Positions 1 through 10,156 of a DNA stretch of 64,000 bases are shown in pieces. The stretch is from NCBI RefSeq assembly GCF_016827595.1, contig NZ_JAECMS010000003.1:124001-188000 (forward strand). Direction: 5' to 3'. Source of the DNA: Luteirhabdus pelagi. GTDB taxonomy: Bacteria > Bacteroidota > Bacteroidia > Flavobacteriales > Flavobacteriaceae. Position 1 is the stretch's first letter; each line of letters begins with the position of its first letter. Below the pieces are notes generated by a model. The model ran no database searches. It was not told where the DNA came from and was given only the letters and a program-made list of their open reading frames with translations. Made by a program: the position numbers and the translations under genes.

Positions 1-671
1 ATCAATACGTAACGGTAGCCAAACAATTGGCGACCAAAAAAGGTGTGGCCATCGATTTGCCCGCTGGTCCGTCTGAAGTTTTGGTTTTTGCTGATGAAAC
101 GGCAAGTCCAGCATTCGTAGCATCCGATCTGCTCAGTCAGGCCGAGCATGGGCCAGATAGTCAAGTGCTATTGATTAGCACTTCCAATACCCTGCTACAA
201 CAGACAGCAAAAGCGTTACGAGAGCAATTAGCAGAACTTCCAAGAGCAGCCATTGCAAAACAAGCGCTGGAGAAATCACTTTCGATTTTGGTGAAAAATG
301 ATACCGAAGCATTGGCCATTATCAATGCCTATGCACCGGAACACTGTATCATTATTGCAGAAAATGAAGATTTCTTCGCAAATGGTATCCAACATGCTGG
401 CTCGGTTTTTTTAGGACCGTTTACTCCTGAAAGCGCAGGCGATTATGCTTCTGGAACAAATCATACACTACCCACCGACGGGTTTGCGCGACAGTATAGC
501 GGTATTGGCCTGGATAGTTTTCAGAAAAACATCAGCTTTCAAAAGATAACGGCTGAAGGCTTACAAACCATCGGACCAGCCATTGAAACCATGGCTGCAG
601 CAGAAGGCTTGGAAGCCCATAAAAATGCGGTTTCCCTTCGATTGGAATCCTTAAAATCGAACCAATCATGA
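1..671 (+). CDS. hisD: Histidinol dehydrogenase, C-terminal part (5' end outside window)
   Basis: Last two steps of histidine synthesis: NAD-dependent oxidation of histidinol to histidine. The reading frame is open from base 3 with no start, so the gene begins before the window; about 223 of the usual roughly 430 residues are present. Family residues are visible: the zinc-site stretch SQAEHGPDS, the catalytic Glu-His pair in APEHCII, the AGDYASGTNHTLPT loop, and the final zinc His in EGLEAHKNA. The stop overlaps the hisC start in an ATGA, so the two are translationally coupled. A TTG at base 27 is not a credible start because homologous sequence (QYVTVAKQLA) continues upstream of it. Confidence 0.97.
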   Translation, partial: QYVTVAKQLATKKGVAIDLPAGPSEVLVFADETASPAFVASDLLSQAEHGPDSQVLLISTSNTLLQQTAKALREQLAELPRAAIAKQALEKSLSILVKNDTEALAIINAYAPEHCIIIAENEDFFANGIQHAGSVFLGPFTPESAGDYASGTNHTLPTDGFARQYSGIGLDSFQKNISFQKITAEGLQTIGPAIETMAAAEGLEAHKNAVSLRLESLKSNQS

Positions 672-1729
672 AAGAAATAAAATCATTTTCAGCTTCCGAC
701 TTGGCACGAAAGCGGGTTCTTAAACTGAAGCCCTATCAATCGGCACGGGATGAGTTTTCAGATACGACATCTGCAATGACCTTTATGGATGCGAATGAAA
801 ATCCGTTGGGTGACCCAGATTTGTATCGCTATCCCGATCCGCATCTTACAACCTTACGCGAAAAATTAAGTGAAGTAAAGAACGTCGACCCATCCCATAT
901 CCTATTGGGGAATGGGAGTGACGAGCTATTCGACCTGATATTTCGTGTGTTTTGTGAACCTGAGAAGGATGACGTCATTATAACGCCACCAACCTATGGA
1001 ATGTATGAGGTGTTGGCCACTATAAATGCGGTTTCGGTGAGGGCGATCGTTATGGACGATGATTTTCAACCTAAGGTTGAAGAAATCCTTCAACAACAGT
1101 CAAAAACAACAAAACTATTGTTCCTATGTTCCCCTAATAACCCAACCGGAACCATCATTTCACAAGAAAACATGGTTCGACTACTGAATGGCTTTTCTGG
1201 AATTGTGGTGTTAGATGAAGCCTATATCGACTTTTCGACCACGGAAAGTTGGATCCATCAGCTTCACGAATTTCCGAATCTTATTGTTACCCAAACCTTT
1301 TCGAAAGCATGGGGACTTGCCGGCATTCGATTAGGTGTGTGCTATGCTTCAACAGAGATTATTTCACTTCTCCATAAAATAAAACCACCGTATAATGTGA
1401 ATAGCTTGACGCAACAAAAAGCATTGGCTGCTTTGACGAACAAAAATCGAGTTGAAGGCTATAAAGCTTCAATAATAAAGGAGCGAGAGGAATTACTTAA
1501 ACAATTACTTCAACTAAAATATGTTGAAAAAATCGTTCCTTCCGAGGCTAATTTTTTGCTTGTGAAAGTTGACGATGCTAAAAAGCGGTATTCACAACTT
1601 ATCGATAACGGAATCGTGGTGCGCTATCGCGGAAATCAACCCTTATGTGAAAATGGTTTGCGGATTACGGTAGGTACTTCAGAAGAGAATAAAAAGCTTA
1701 TTGAAACGCTTCAGAAACTAGACAGATGA
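668..1729 (+). CDS. hisC: Histidinol-phosphate aminotransferase
   Basis: PLP-dependent transfer of an amino group from glutamate to imidazole-acetol phosphate, giving histidinol phosphate. The 353-residue length is normal for the fold type I family. Visible motifs are DANENPLG near residue 41, the SPNNPTG stretch near 155, DEAYIDF near 183 and the PLP-binding lysine K213 in [14 protein letters not shown]. It starts with ATG inside the hisD stop (ATGA) and its own stop overlaps the hisB start the same way. Second gene of the visible his operon. Confidence 0.97.
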   Translation: MKEIKSFSASDLARKRVLKLKPYQSARDEFSDTTSAMTFMDANENPLGDPDLYRYPDPHLTTLREKLSEVKNVDPSHILLGNGSDELFDLIFRVFCEPEKDDVIITPPTYGMYEVLATINAVSVRAIVMDDDFQPKVEEILQQQSKTTKLLFLCSPNNPTGTIISQENMVRLLNGFSGIVVLDEAYIDFSTTESWIHQLHEFPNLIVTQTFSKAWGLAGIRLGVCYASTEIISLLHKIKPPYNVNSLTQQKALAALTNKNRVEGYKASIIKEREELLKQLLQLKYVEKIVPSEANFLLVKVDDAKKRYSQLIDNGIVVRYRGNQPLCENGLRITVGTSEENKKLIETLQKLDR

Positions 1730-2862
1730 AACAGAAAGTATTATTTATAGATCGGGATGGCACCTTGGTGTTGGAGCCAAATGATGAACAATTGGATGCT
1801 TTTGAAAAACTCCAATTCTATCCGAAGGTCTTCACCTATTTGGGAAAAATAGCACGGGAAACCAACTATACACTCGTGATGGTGACCAATCAGGACGGAC
1901 TTGGGACCGATTCCTTTCCAGAGGAACAGTTCTGGCCGATCCAAAACTTTATTGTATCAAGTTTTGAACAAGAAGGAATTGTCTTTCAAGATATTAAAAT
2001 CGATAAAACCTTTGCAAAGGACAATGCCGATACACGAAAACCAAATACCGGATTGCTACAGGAGTATTTTTCGGAAGCCTACGATTTGGAACATTCCTTT
2101 GTGATTGGCGATCGACTGACTGATATGGAACTTGCAAAAAATTTAGGCTGCAAAGGAATTTTTATCGATTCGCATGTAGAAATGGGTGCTTCAGAAACTA
2201 CCGTTTCAAACAAGGAACTTGCGTCTCATATTTCACTTACCACCCAACGATGGCAAGACATTTATGAGTTTTTGGTGAAGAAGAATCGCAGCGCTAGTCT
2301 TCACCGCAAAACAAATGAAACCGACATTCACATAGACCTTACACTTGACGGGAATGGTACATCAACTATTGAAACCGGCATCGCTTTTTTCGATCATATG
2401 TTGGACCAACTGGCTCGTCACGGTGGTGTCGATCTTTCCCTACATGTAAAAGGCGACCTTGAAGTCGACGAACACCACACCATTGAAGATACTGCTATTG
2501 CGCTGGGGGAAGCTTTTGCTGAAGCGTTAAGAGATAAACGAGGCATCGAACGCTATGGCTTTTGCCTGCCGATGGATGACAGTTTAGCGCAAGTGGCGAT
2601 TGATTTTGGAGGAAGAAATTGGTTGGTGTGGGAAGCAGACTTCAAACGAGAGATGATAGGGAAGATGCCAACCGAAATGTTCGTGCACTTTTTTAAATCT
2701 TTTTCAGATGGCGCCAAGGCAAATCTCAATATCAAAGCCGAGGGAACCAACGAACACCATAAGATTGAAGCTATTTTTAAGGCCTTTGCCAAAGCCATCA
2801 AAGCTGCCGTAGCCCGAGATACCGATAAAATGATGCTACCCACCACAAAAGGAATGTTATAG
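1726..2862 (+). CDS. hisB: Bifunctional histidinol-phosphatase / imidazoleglycerol-phosphate dehydratase
   Basis: Fused enzyme catalysing steps 6 and 8 of histidine synthesis. Residues 1 to about 165 are a HAD-type phosphatase with the DRDGT nucleophile motif (D9, D11) and a [10 protein letters not shown] motif. Residues from about 190 to 378 are the dehydratase, with the metal-binding [14 protein letters not shown] and [14 protein letters not shown] stretches and a second EHHKIEA motif near the end. The same fusion is known from enterobacteria and many Bacteroidota. It overlaps hisC by four bases and abuts hisH with no gap. Confidence 0.97.
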   Translation: MKQKVLFIDRDGTLVLEPNDEQLDAFEKLQFYPKVFTYLGKIARETNYTLVMVTNQDGLGTDSFPEEQFWPIQNFIVSSFEQEGIVFQDIKIDKTFAKDNADTRKPNTGLLQEYFSEAYDLEHSFVIGDRLTDMELAKNLGCKGIFIDSHVEMGASETTVSNKELASHISLTTQRWQDIYEFLVKKNRSASLHRKTNETDIHIDLTLDGNGTSTIETGIAFFDHMLDQLARHGGVDLSLHVKGDLEVDEHHTIEDTAIALGEAFAEALRDKRGIERYGFCLPMDDSLAQVAIDFGGRNWLVWEADFKREMIGKMPTEMFVHFFKSFSDGAKANLNIKAEGTNEHHKIEAIFKAFAKAIKAAVARDTDKMMLPTTKGML

Positions 2863-3450
2863 ATGAAAGAAGAAATCGTTATTATCGACTACGGTGCTGG
2901 AAACGTTAAGAGCCTGGAATTCGCTTTTAATCGACTGGGGAAGGAGGTTGTAGTTACCAACAATCCCGCTATTATTAAAAACGCCGAAAAAGTCATCTTT
3001 CCTGGTGTCGGACACGCGGGTAGTGCCATGCAGAAACTGAAAGAAGCTTCACTTCAGACCCTTATTCCAAACCTAAAACAGCCTGTCTTGGGCATTTGCC
3101 TGGGTATGCAGTTATTATGTTCAAAAACGGCGGAAGATGACGTTAAAGGCTTAGGCGTTTTTGATGTGGAGGTAAAGCGCTTTACCCCTGAAGTAAAAGT
3201 GCCCCAAATGGGTTGGAATACGGTTTCAAACTTGAAGTCACCTTTGTTTAAAAAGATTGAAGAGAATAGCTATATGTATTTGGTGCACAGTTATTATGCG
3301 CCAATCTGCAAGCAAACAATTGCTAGTTCGGAATATGGAGGTGTTTACTCAACCGCCTTGCAGAATGAAAACTTTTATGGCGTTCAATTTCACCCAGAAA
3401 AAAGTGGAAAAGTGGGCGCTCAACTAGTACAGAACTTTATCGATTTATAA
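2863..3450 (+). CDS. hisH: Imidazole glycerol phosphate synthase, glutaminase subunit HisH
   Basis: Class I glutamine amidotransferase that supplies ammonia to HisF. The catalytic triad can be seen: C79 in [10 protein letters not shown], and the His and Glu of [10 protein letters not shown] near the C terminus. Length 195 aa is usual. The ATG follows directly on the hisB stop, and the TAA overlaps the hisA ATG by one base (TAATG), so it is coupled on both sides. Confidence 0.97.
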   Translation: MKEEIVIIDYGAGNVKSLEFAFNRLGKEVVVTNNPAIIKNAEKVIFPGVGHAGSAMQKLKEASLQTLIPNLKQPVLGICLGMQLLCSKTAEDDVKGLGVFDVEVKRFTPEVKVPQMGWNTVSNLKSPLFKKIEENSYMYLVHSYYAPICKQTIASSEYGGVYSTALQNENFYGVQFHPEKSGKVGAQLVQNFIDL

Positions 3451-4193
3451 TGAGACTAATCCCTGCCATAGATATTATTGAAGGAAAATGCGTTCGCCTT
3501 ACCAAAGGCGATTACAGCACCCAAAAAATATACAATGAAAACCCGCTGGAGGTTGCCAAGCAATTTGAAGGACATGGTATTGATCATCTACACTTAGTGG
3601 ATCTGGACGGTGCGAAGAGTAAGCATATCGTGAATTATAAGGTGCTTGAGCAAATAGCTTCAAAAACCTCCTTACAAATCGATTTTGGTGGTGGTTTAAA
3701 GTCGGATACCGATGTTCAAATCGCTTTTGAAAATGGAGCGCAACAGATTACAGGCGGTAGCATAGCCGTAACCGAACCCGAAACCTTTTTGGGGTGGCTT
3801 CAACGGTACGGCGCCGAAAAAATCATTTTGGGAGCCGACGTTCGCAATGGAACCATCGCTACTCATGGTTGGAAGGAGACAAGTGACAAAAAACTGATTC
3901 CCTTTCTTCAGCAGTATGTAGCGAAAGGTATTCGCTATTGTATCTGTACCGATATTTCAAAAGACGGCATGTTGGAAGGTCCAGCTATCGACCTTTATGG
4001 TCATATTCTTTCGGAGATGAAAAGAGAGGAGAAGACGCTTAACCTTATCGCTTCCGGAGGGGTGAGCAGCCTACAAGACCTTTCGGAGCTTGCTGAAATT
4101 GGTTGTGAAGGCGCTATTTTGGGAAAAGCAGTTTATGAGAACAGGATTTCCCTTTCAGAATTGGAAACCTTCATCCTACAAAACAAATCGTAA
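3450..4193 (+). CDS. hisA: ProFAR isomerase HisA
   Basis: Amadori-type isomerisation of ProFAR to PRFAR, step 4 of histidine synthesis. This is a (beta/alpha)8 barrel of 247 aa. The first catalytic Asp lies in [13 protein letters not shown] at residue 8; the second is in LGADVRNG near residue 130. The phosphate-binding loops FGGGLKS and ASGGVSS sit in the two half-barrels. It overlaps hisH by one base and lies three bases before hisF. Confidence 0.97.
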   Translation: MRLIPAIDIIEGKCVRLTKGDYSTQKIYNENPLEVAKQFEGHGIDHLHLVDLDGAKSKHIVNYKVLEQIASKTSLQIDFGGGLKSDTDVQIAFENGAQQITGGSIAVTEPETFLGWLQRYGAEKIILGADVRNGTIATHGWKETSDKKLIPFLQQYVAKGIRYCICTDISKDGMLEGPAIDLYGHILSEMKREEKTLNLIASGGVSSLQDLSELAEIGCEGAILGKAVYENRISLSELETFILQNKS

Positions 4194-4196
4194 CCC

Positions 4197-4952
4197 ATGC
4201 TTACCAAACGAATCATTCCTTGTTTAGATGTGAAGAACGGCAGAACCGTAAAAGGTGTCAATTTCGTCAACTTACGCGATGCGGGCGATCCGGTGGAACT
4301 GGCGAAGCGCTACAGTGAAGAAGGCGCCGATGAGCTGGTATTTTTGGATATTTCGGCTACGGAAGAACGCCGAAAGACCTTGGCCGATCTCGTGTTGAAG
4401 GTCGCGGAAGCTATCGATATTCCGTTTACCGTCGGTGGTGGCATTAGCAGTGTTGATGATGTTTCGATACTGCTTCAAAATGGTGCCGATAAGGTGGCCA
4501 TTAACTCTGCAGCAGTAAAAGATCCTAATTTGATTACAGAACTTTCAACGGCTTTCGGGTCACAATGCATCGTTATCGCTATCGATTCGAAACAAATAGA
4601 AGGCGATTGGAAAGTACATTTAGTGGGCGGAAAGGTCCCTACCGAGCTCGACTTGTTTCATTGGGCAAAAGAAGTGGAACGGCGTGGCGCTGGGGAAATC
4701 CTTTTTACCTCAATGGATCATGATGGCACCAAGAACGGTTTCGCCAACAAGGCGCTTTCAATCCTTAGCGAGCTTGTAAACATTCCGATTATCGCTTCAG
4801 GTGGCGCCGGAACCATTTCACATTTTACAAACACCTTCAAGGAAGGAAAAGCCGATGCAGCCCTTGCAGCCAGTGTTTTTCACTTTTTAGAAATAAAGAT
4901 TTCAACCTTAAAACAAACCTTATCGGAACAAGGAATCCCTGTTCGGATATAA
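4197..4952 (+). CDS. hisF: Imidazole glycerol phosphate synthase, cyclase subunit HisF
   Basis: Uses ammonia from HisH to turn PRFAR into imidazole glycerol phosphate and AICAR. This is a 251-residue (beta/alpha)8 barrel related to HisA. D11 in [13 protein letters not shown] and the second catalytic Asp in VIAIDSKQ near residue 130 are present, as are phosphate loops VGGGISS and ASGGAGT. It is three bases after hisA and ten before hisIE, in the same operon. Confidence 0.97.
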   Translation: MLTKRIIPCLDVKNGRTVKGVNFVNLRDAGDPVELAKRYSEEGADELVFLDISATEERRKTLADLVLKVAEAIDIPFTVGGGISSVDDVSILLQNGADKVAINSAAVKDPNLITELSTAFGSQCIVIAIDSKQIEGDWKVHLVGGKVPTELDLFHWAKEVERRGAGEILFTSMDHDGTKNGFANKALSILSELVNIPIIASGGAGTISHFTNTFKEGKADAALAASVFHFLEIKISTLKQTLSEQGIPVRI

Positions 4953-4962
4953 AATTTTTTCT

Positions 4963-5571
4963 ATGGAATTACAATTCGACAAATATGAGGATGGCCTAAT
5001 CCCTGCCATCGTTCAGGATGCGCAAACAAAAACCGTTTTGATGCTTGGTTTTATGAATGAAGAAGCGATTCGAAAAACCAAGGAATCAAACCAAGTGACC
5101 TTCTACAGTAGAAGTAAAAAGCGACTGTGGACAAAAGGCGAAACCTCCGACAATTACCTCAATTTGGTATCGATGGAAGCCGATTGCGACCAAGATGCGT
5201 TATTGGTAACCGTAACACCTGATGGGCCTGTTTGTCACAAAGGCACAGACACCTGCTGGGGAAAATCCAATGAACCCTCTTTTAGTTTTTTGGATGACCT
5301 AGCGAAGGTATTGAAAGAGCGAAAGGAAAATCCAGAGCAAGAAAAGTCATACGTAGCCTCAATATATAAAAAAGGTATCAATGCCATCGCCCAGAAAGTG
5401 GGAGAGGAGGCTGTGGAAGTCGTTATTGAAGCAAAGGATGAAAACGACCTCGCCTTTTTAAACGAAAGTGCCGATTTGCTTTTTCACTTTATGGTGTTAT
5501 TGGAAGCGAAGGGCTTGGGCATTAAAGACGTCGCCGATACCCTTCGCGCCAGACATAGGGCCTCTTCCTGA
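4963..5571 (+). CDS. hisI: Bifunctional phosphoribosyl-AMP cyclohydrolase / phosphoribosyl-ATP pyrophosphatase
   Basis: HisIE fusion that performs steps 2 and 3 of histidine synthesis. Residues 1 to about 105 are the cyclohydrolase, with DCDQDALLV and the metal-binding Cys in HKGTDTCWG. Residues from about 110 to 202 are the helical pyrophosphatase, with the acidic KVGEEAVEVVIEAKDEN motif. It is the last gene of the operon: the next gene, on the opposite strand, ends one base after its stop. I see no clear terminator between the two. Confidence 0.97.
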   Translation: MELQFDKYEDGLIPAIVQDAQTKTVLMLGFMNEEAIRKTKESNQVTFYSRSKKRLWTKGETSDNYLNLVSMEADCDQDALLVTVTPDGPVCHKGTDTCWGKSNEPSFSFLDDLAKVLKERKENPEQEKSYVASIYKKGINAIAQKVGEEAVEVVIEAKDENDLAFLNESADLLFHFMVLLEAKGLGIKDVADTLRARHRASS

Positions 5572-5572
5572 A

Positions 5573-6820
5573 TTAAGGCATCTCGGTATTGATTACATCC
5601 AAGGTTTGATCGACCCAATCTTTGGAAAAATCGAAGGTGATGTCGGGAACGATACCCGTTTCCTCGTATTCAAAAACCTTTCGGTGGAAGTCCATATCGG
5701 TAGGCAACACCTTGAAATTACCCGATGGAGTAGTATAGGTTCGTCCGTAATTGATACCATAGGCTAACGTTCCTCTTGTTACCTGTCCTACGTGAGTAGT
5801 ATTGTTTAACTCCTTCAAATTCAGTGTCATTTGTTCACCATTGCTTCCACAATAAGAATTTGTAATCACGTATAATTTTGCCTTGCTTTTACGAAGTAAC
5901 TTCACAAAAGGATCGGAATACTTTGAGTTTCCACCACTGTTATTGCGAAGATCAACGATTATATTTGGAGCCGTCAACGAATCTTTCACACGGTCGTAGA
6001 ACCGCTCATAGGCTTCCACATTTTCGGTTCTGTTGCTAAAACTTCCAAAGTATAGGTATTGGGTGTTATCATTTAGTTGTTGAAACTCCCAATCAGAGTG
6101 TTCTTTAGGCGCTAAGCTATAGTCGACAGCGGTAGTGTCCTTCCGAAGGTCCCACAGACGACCGTTATAATGCAAGAAGTTTTTACCGTATAACAGACCG
6201 CGACCGATTTCGCGATACCGCATGACATCGTACCTTCCCTTATCTGTTGCAAAAATTGACATCAATAAGTGGCCACGTTCCCAATTTGGCTTTTCAGTAG
6301 TTAATACCACCGCTTCATATAGGTCCGAATTCTTTTTATAAACACCCACGGTTTGTGAAGCATCATATACATAAATACCCTCAAGGCTGTCAAAAGGTTT
6401 ATTCGCTAGGGATTTTTGAAGTGAATCGAGATTTTTTGTTGTTTTTGGATGATTTGTATACTCATTAGATTGTAAGTAGGCGCTTAATTGTGCTTCATTT
6501 TTATATGCTTCCTTTGAGAGATAGGTGTTGGTATCGATGATATAGGCGTGGTTATCGTCCAAGATGTTTAGCATTTTGTTCAATTTTAAAAAGCATTCTG
6601 AAACAGAAATGGGTTCTTTCATTTCAGCTGAAAGCGTTTCATAGTACGTATCGAAAGCAGCTTCTTTTCGCGCCTTTTTTATTTGGTGTTTATAGGAAGG
6701 CATATCGCGCATTTTTTCAACTAAAAAATCCAAGTCACTTTTACAATCGCAGGTAGTTGATTGGCCAAAAGAAATACTGAAAATAGAAAGAAAAACGAAG
6801 GTGATGACAGTTGTTTTCAT
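5573..6820 (-). CDS. S41 family peptidase-like secreted protein
   Basis: Predicted secreted serine-protease-like protein of the C-terminal-processing (S41) family. A signal peptide (KTTVITFVFLSIFSISFG) follows the chosen ATG; an ATG four codons earlier is possible but would put residues before the signal. The C-terminal half has the S41 core: VDLRNNSGGNSKY, and YCGSNGEQMTLNL holding the likely catalytic Ser. No PDZ domain can be recognised, so it resembles the short retinol-binding/tail-protease-like branch common in Flavobacteriia. Substrate unknown. It is monocistronic and convergent with the his operon. Confidence 0.85.
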   Translation of the reverse strand: MKTTVITFVFLSIFSISFGQSTTCDCKSDLDFLVEKMRDMPSYKHQIKKARKEAAFDTYYETLSAEMKEPISVSECFLKLNKMLNILDDNHAYIIDTNTYLSKEAYKNEAQLSAYLQSNEYTNHPKTTKNLDSLQKSLANKPFDSLEGIYVYDASQTVGVYKKNSDLYEAVVLTTEKPNWERGHLLMSIFATDKGRYDVMRYREIGRGLLYGKNFLHYNGRLWDLRKDTTAVDYSLAPKEHSDWEFQQLNDNTQYLYFGSFSNRTENVEAYERFYDRVKDSLTAPNIIVDLRNNSGGNSKYSDPFVKLLRKSKAKLYVITNSYCGSNGEQMTLNLKELNNTTHVGQVTRGTLAYGINYGRTYTTPSGNFKVLPTDMDFHRKVFEYEETGIVPDITFDFSKDWVDQTLDVINTEMP

Positions 6821-6857
6821 GATGAATAGCATTTGAATGATTATTATTCCGTTTGTC

Positions 6858-6890
6858 CAAAGCTACTTATGAAAAATGTGGCAATCCCAA
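6858..6890 (-). promoter_or_regulatory. Putative Bacteroidota-type promoter of the S41 peptidase gene
   Basis: On the minus strand a perfect TAGCTTTG (-7 type, TAnnTTTG) occupies 6865-6858, with a TTG at 6890-6888, 22 bases upstream. The start codon lies about 38 bases downstream. Spacing is slightly long for the consensus. Confidence 0.45.
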
Positions 6891-6959
6891 TGAAATAGCT
6901 GGTTTGTGGCGAAATGACCGTTTCTTGTGGTGAATGTTTGAGGTGAAAAATGGCAATAT

Positions 6960-7766
6960 TTAATCGGTTGCTGTAAGTAATGCGTCTTTCACTTTTGAAG
7001 TATTGGTTTTCGATACGGGGACTGTTTGTTGAAGGCTAAGTTCTACCGATAATTTTCCGTTGTCTTTTTTGAATTGTTGAAAGTGTAGCGGATTTATTAA
7101 GTACGAACGATGGGTGCGAAGTAAGTCGGGAATCGCTTTTTCTACTGCCGATAGTTTCGTTCGAATTAATTGTTTGGAAACATCCTTCTTATTCAAAAAA
7201 GCTACTTCAACATAGTTATCGTCAGCCTTTACACAGATTAGGTCGTCCCAAAACAATTTAAGGCTTTCATAATTTCCTTCCCCTCTAATTTCAACCTTTG
7301 TGGCTTCGGCTTTCTTCGAAGCGTACTTCCCGAGGGCCCATCTTCCAAAGACAACAATTGGTAGTACTGTGACTAATGCGGGTAAAAAAATGTGACGCAA
7401 AAAAGTACTAATTGAGTACGGATTAGGCTCATAAGGAACCACGATATAGAGATATATCATTCGGGTTCCTATAAAGGAAATAAATGCGAAAATGCCGTAC
7501 ACAAAAAGCTCATTACCAACTGTCCACTGCGTATTTCCCTTGTTAAACACATACTTTTGAACGGGAATCAGTAAGCAGTATAAAATTCCTTCGGCCAAAG
7601 CATATAAGGGTAAGTAGGTAAACTTTTCGGCATCCGACAGTTCCCCAACGTCCAATGGTTCGGTGAAGAAAAGAAATAGAAACACCCATATTGCCAGTCC
7701 AAGGGCTAATAACAGGTGGTGCCATTGCTTTGAGTCGAAAGGAAATGGAGTTTTGAGCACGTTCAA
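6960..7766 (-). CDS. Membrane-anchored LytTR-type transcriptional regulator
   Basis: Four hydrophobic segments fill residues about 15 to 145 (LLLALGLAIWVFLFLFF, the segment with ALAEGILYCLLI, IFAFISFIGTRMIYLYIVV, IFLPALVTVLPIVVFG). A LytTR DNA-binding domain follows from about 170 to 260, with the typical stretches ICVKADDNYVEV and LLRTHRSYLINPLH. There is no receiver domain, so this is a one-component regulator that probably senses a membrane or envelope signal. The targets cannot be read from the sequence. It is divergent from corA. Confidence 0.88.
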   Translation of the reverse strand: MNVLKTPFPFDSKQWHHLLLALGLAIWVFLFLFFTEPLDVGELSDAEKFTYLPLYALAEGILYCLLIPVQKYVFNKGNTQWTVGNELFVYGIFAFISFIGTRMIYLYIVVPYEPNPYSISTFLRHIFLPALVTVLPIVVFGRWALGKYASKKAEATKVEIRGEGNYESLKLFWDDLICVKADDNYVEVAFLNKKDVSKQLIRTKLSAVEKAIPDLLRTHRSYLINPLHFQQFKKDNGKLSVELSLQQTVPVSKTNTSKVKDALLTATD

Positions 7767-7837
7767 ATTGTTAAAGTATCGCCATTAAAAGTATAAAAAT
7801 TGACAACTTTTTTATCTTGTCTTTAGAATAAATCCGA

Positions 7838-8923
7838 ATGGCAAAAAGAAGAAGAAAGCTTAAAGTACCCAAAATAAGCAAACCAAAAGTCCAGAATCAA
7901 GTCCCAGGAACCGTCTCCTATACCGGAAAAAAGGCGGGAATGGTTACCAAACTGGAAATCATCGATTATTCGAAGGACACGTACAGTCAGGCCGATACCG
8001 AAAACGTTGAAGATGCGTTGGCATTTGAAAACTCGCAGAATATTACCTGGATAAACGTCAACGGACTAAACAATACCAAGGAAATTGAACGGCTGGGAAA
8101 CTACTATAACCTTCACCCATTGATCCAGGAAGATATAGTAACCACTAATCAGCGGCCAAAAATAGACGAGTATGAGGACTATCTGTTTATTGTCTTTAAG
8201 ATGGTCTTTTACAACGATGATGGCGATTTGATTATCGAGCACGTCAGTATGGTATTAGGAAAGGACTATGTTACCACCTTTCAGGAGGCCGATGGCGATG
8301 TTTTCGATGAATTGCGCGACCGCTTGGCAAATGCCAAGGGACGTATCCGAAATGCGGGTGCCGACTACTTGATGTTTGCGATTTTGGATGCGGTGGTCGA
8401 TAACTACTTCAGTGTTATTGAAACCTTAAGTGCAAAGATTGAATACTTGGAAGATCAATTGTTCGACGATAAGGTACAGGAAGATATTACGGAGGACATA
8501 CAGCAATTAAAGAAGGAAATCTTGCGTATTCGTCGTGCCATTACCCCGCTTCGAGAAGTGATTAATCGGTTGGAAAAAACCGATACAACCTTATTAGAAG
8601 AGCGTACCCATAATTACATTCGTGATTTATATGATCATATCATTCAGGTTTCGGAGAATGTTGAAATCTATCGCGAGATGATCTGGGGATTGATGGACAT
8701 GTACATGACGACCATCAGCAACAAGATGAACGAGGTGATGAAGGTATTGACCATCATGGCTTCAATTTTCATACCCTTGACCTTTATGGCAGGTATCTAC
8801 GGAATGAATTTCGAATACATCCCAGAGTTACAGATGCGATATGGCTATTTCTACCTCTGGGGATTGATGATTCTTGTCTTTCTTGGACTTTTATGGTATT
8901 TCAAACGAAAGAAATGGTTGTAG
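7838..8923 (+). CDS. corA: Magnesium/cobalt transporter CorA
   Basis: Homopentameric Mg2+ channel of the inner membrane. At 361 aa it has a long acidic cytoplasmic domain followed by two C-terminal membrane helices (TM1 ending in the signature YGMNFEYIPE, TM2 LWGLMILVFLGLLWYF). The GMN selectivity motif is intact. The very basic start (MAKRRRKLKVPK) is unusual but common in Flavobacteriia. A TTG at 7800-7802 and TGTCTTTA near 7819 may be its promoter. Confidence 0.95.
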   Translation: MAKRRRKLKVPKISKPKVQNQVPGTVSYTGKKAGMVTKLEIIDYSKDTYSQADTENVEDALAFENSQNITWINVNGLNNTKEIERLGNYYNLHPLIQEDIVTTNQRPKIDEYEDYLFIVFKMVFYNDDGDLIIEHVSMVLGKDYVTTFQEADGDVFDELRDRLANAKGRIRNAGADYLMFAILDAVVDNYFSVIETLSAKIEYLEDQLFDDKVQEDITEDIQQLKKEILRIRRAITPLREVINRLEKTDTTLLEERTHNYIRDLYDHIIQVSENVEIYREMIWGLMDMYMTTISNKMNEVMKVLTIMASIFIPLTFMAGIYGMNFEYIPELQMRYGYFYLWGLMILVFLGLLWYFKRKKWL

Positions 8924-8946
8924 ACAAGCAGCCTGAAAAATGTAAC

Positions 8947-9381
8947 CTATCGTAACCATCCTTTTTGGGCGGCTCCTTTGCTATAATAATAGAGGAATAT
9001 TGCAATTATGATTACGACCAATGGTATAACATATCCTTGTACCGTTCCGTATACCGCTGCGGCATCGGTAAACAGCCAACCATAAAAATTCTGTACAAGT
9101 ACGGCCAATAGGGAAATTCCGAAAACGGGAATAGCCACTTTTCGTTTTGCCAATAGTAGAATACTACCCAATAATCCTGCAATAGTCGCAATAGCAAAAA
9201 CAATTGTAAGCCAAGTTGGAGTAGTCTCGAGTAACGTAAGTTGATCTTCAGGAAGTATGGCTTTGGCGTCATCACTTAAGAGGAGTGTTTGTCCTAAAAA
9301 AGCGAATACTCCCATGATGTTCCATATAAGCGCTATTACAGCTATAATCCAGAAGCCAGTATTAGGTTTTGTTAGGGTCAT
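8947..9381 (-). CDS. Conserved four-helix membrane protein of unknown function
   Basis: 144 residues with four predicted membrane helices (GFWIIAVIALIWNIMGVFAFL, LTIVFAIATIAGLLGSILLL, VAIPVFGISLLAVLVQNFYGWLF, VIPLVVIIIAIFLYYYS). Homologues occur widely in Bacteroidota, sometimes labelled sugar transporter without support. No catalytic residues can be named. It is convergent with corA, 23 bases apart, and monocistronic. Confidence 0.8.
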   Translation of the reverse strand: MTLTKPNTGFWIIAVIALIWNIMGVFAFLGQTLLLSDDAKAILPEDQLTLLETTPTWLTIVFAIATIAGLLGSILLLAKRKVAIPVFGISLLAVLVQNFYGWLFTDAAAVYGTVQGYVIPLVVIIIAIFLYYYSKGAAQKGWLR

Positions 9382-9466
9382 AGTTAGTTGAATTAGAAGG
9401 TTGTATATTTAAATGTACGATAAAAAAAATTTAACTGTATCTTTAAAAGGTCATTTTTAGAATATT

Positions 9467-10156
9467 ATGAGCGCAACGATACCTAAGTCAGTTTTTACTT
9501 TTTTAAAAGAACTGAAGAAAAACAATCACCGTGATTGGATACAAGAAAACAAAAAAAAATACCGTGAAAACGAGGAAACCCTTAAAAAGTTCTTCACTGA
9601 AGTGGAGCAGGGGCTGAAGAAGTTCGATGCTATAGAGAACAAAAAAATCTTTCGCATCAATCGCGACATTCGTTTCAGTAAGGATAAAACGCCTTATAAC
9701 ACCCACAGAAGTGCGAGCTTTAAAAGGGAACTTCCGGCGCATAGAGGTGGATACTATATTCGCATAGAGCCAGGAAATTCGATGATGGCAGGTGGGTTCT
9801 TCAACCCTGAAGCTGCCGATTTACTTCGTATCCGAAAGGAATTTGAGCGCGATGCTTCGGAAATCCGCAAGATTTTTAAGGAGAAGGAATTCAAAAAAGT
9901 GTTTGGCGATTTCAACCAGGATAATAGAGTAAAAACCGCACCAAAAGGCTTCAATAAGGACGATGAAAATATCGACCTGATTCGTCTCAAAAGTTTCTTT
10001 GTAGTACACAAGTTTACCGACAAGCAGGTAATGGACAAAAACTTCCAAAAGGAGCTGCTCGAAAAATATGAAATGTTGCTGCCTTTCTTCAACTATATGA
10101 GTGAAGTATTGACAACTGATTTGAATGGGGTTTCGCTTATCGACGTAGACGCTTAG
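9467..10156 (+). CDS. DUF2461 family protein
   Basis: A 229-residue soluble protein of the DUF2461/TIGR02453 family, recognised from FLKELKKNNHRDWIQENKKKY at the start, the central FRINRDIRFSKDKTPY, and GGYYIRIEPGNSMMAGG. These are the usual conserved blocks. The function of the family is not established. It overlaps the next, convergent, gene by four bases. Confidence 0.92.
   Translation: MSATIPKSVFTFLKELKKNNHRDWIQENKKKYRENEETLKKFFTEVEQGLKKFDAIENKKIFRINRDIRFSKDKTPYNTHRSASFKRELPAHRGGYYIRIEPGNSMMAGGFFNPEAADLLRIRKEFERDASEIRKIFKEKEFKKVFGDFNQDNRVKTAPKGFNKDDENIDLIRLKSFFVVHKFTDKQVMDKNFQKELLEKYEMLLPFFNYMSEVLTTDLNGVSLIDVDA

Noticed and set aside
27-671. HisD start at base 27 (TTG)
   Set aside because: Conserved HisD sequence continues upstream to the window edge; the true start is outside.
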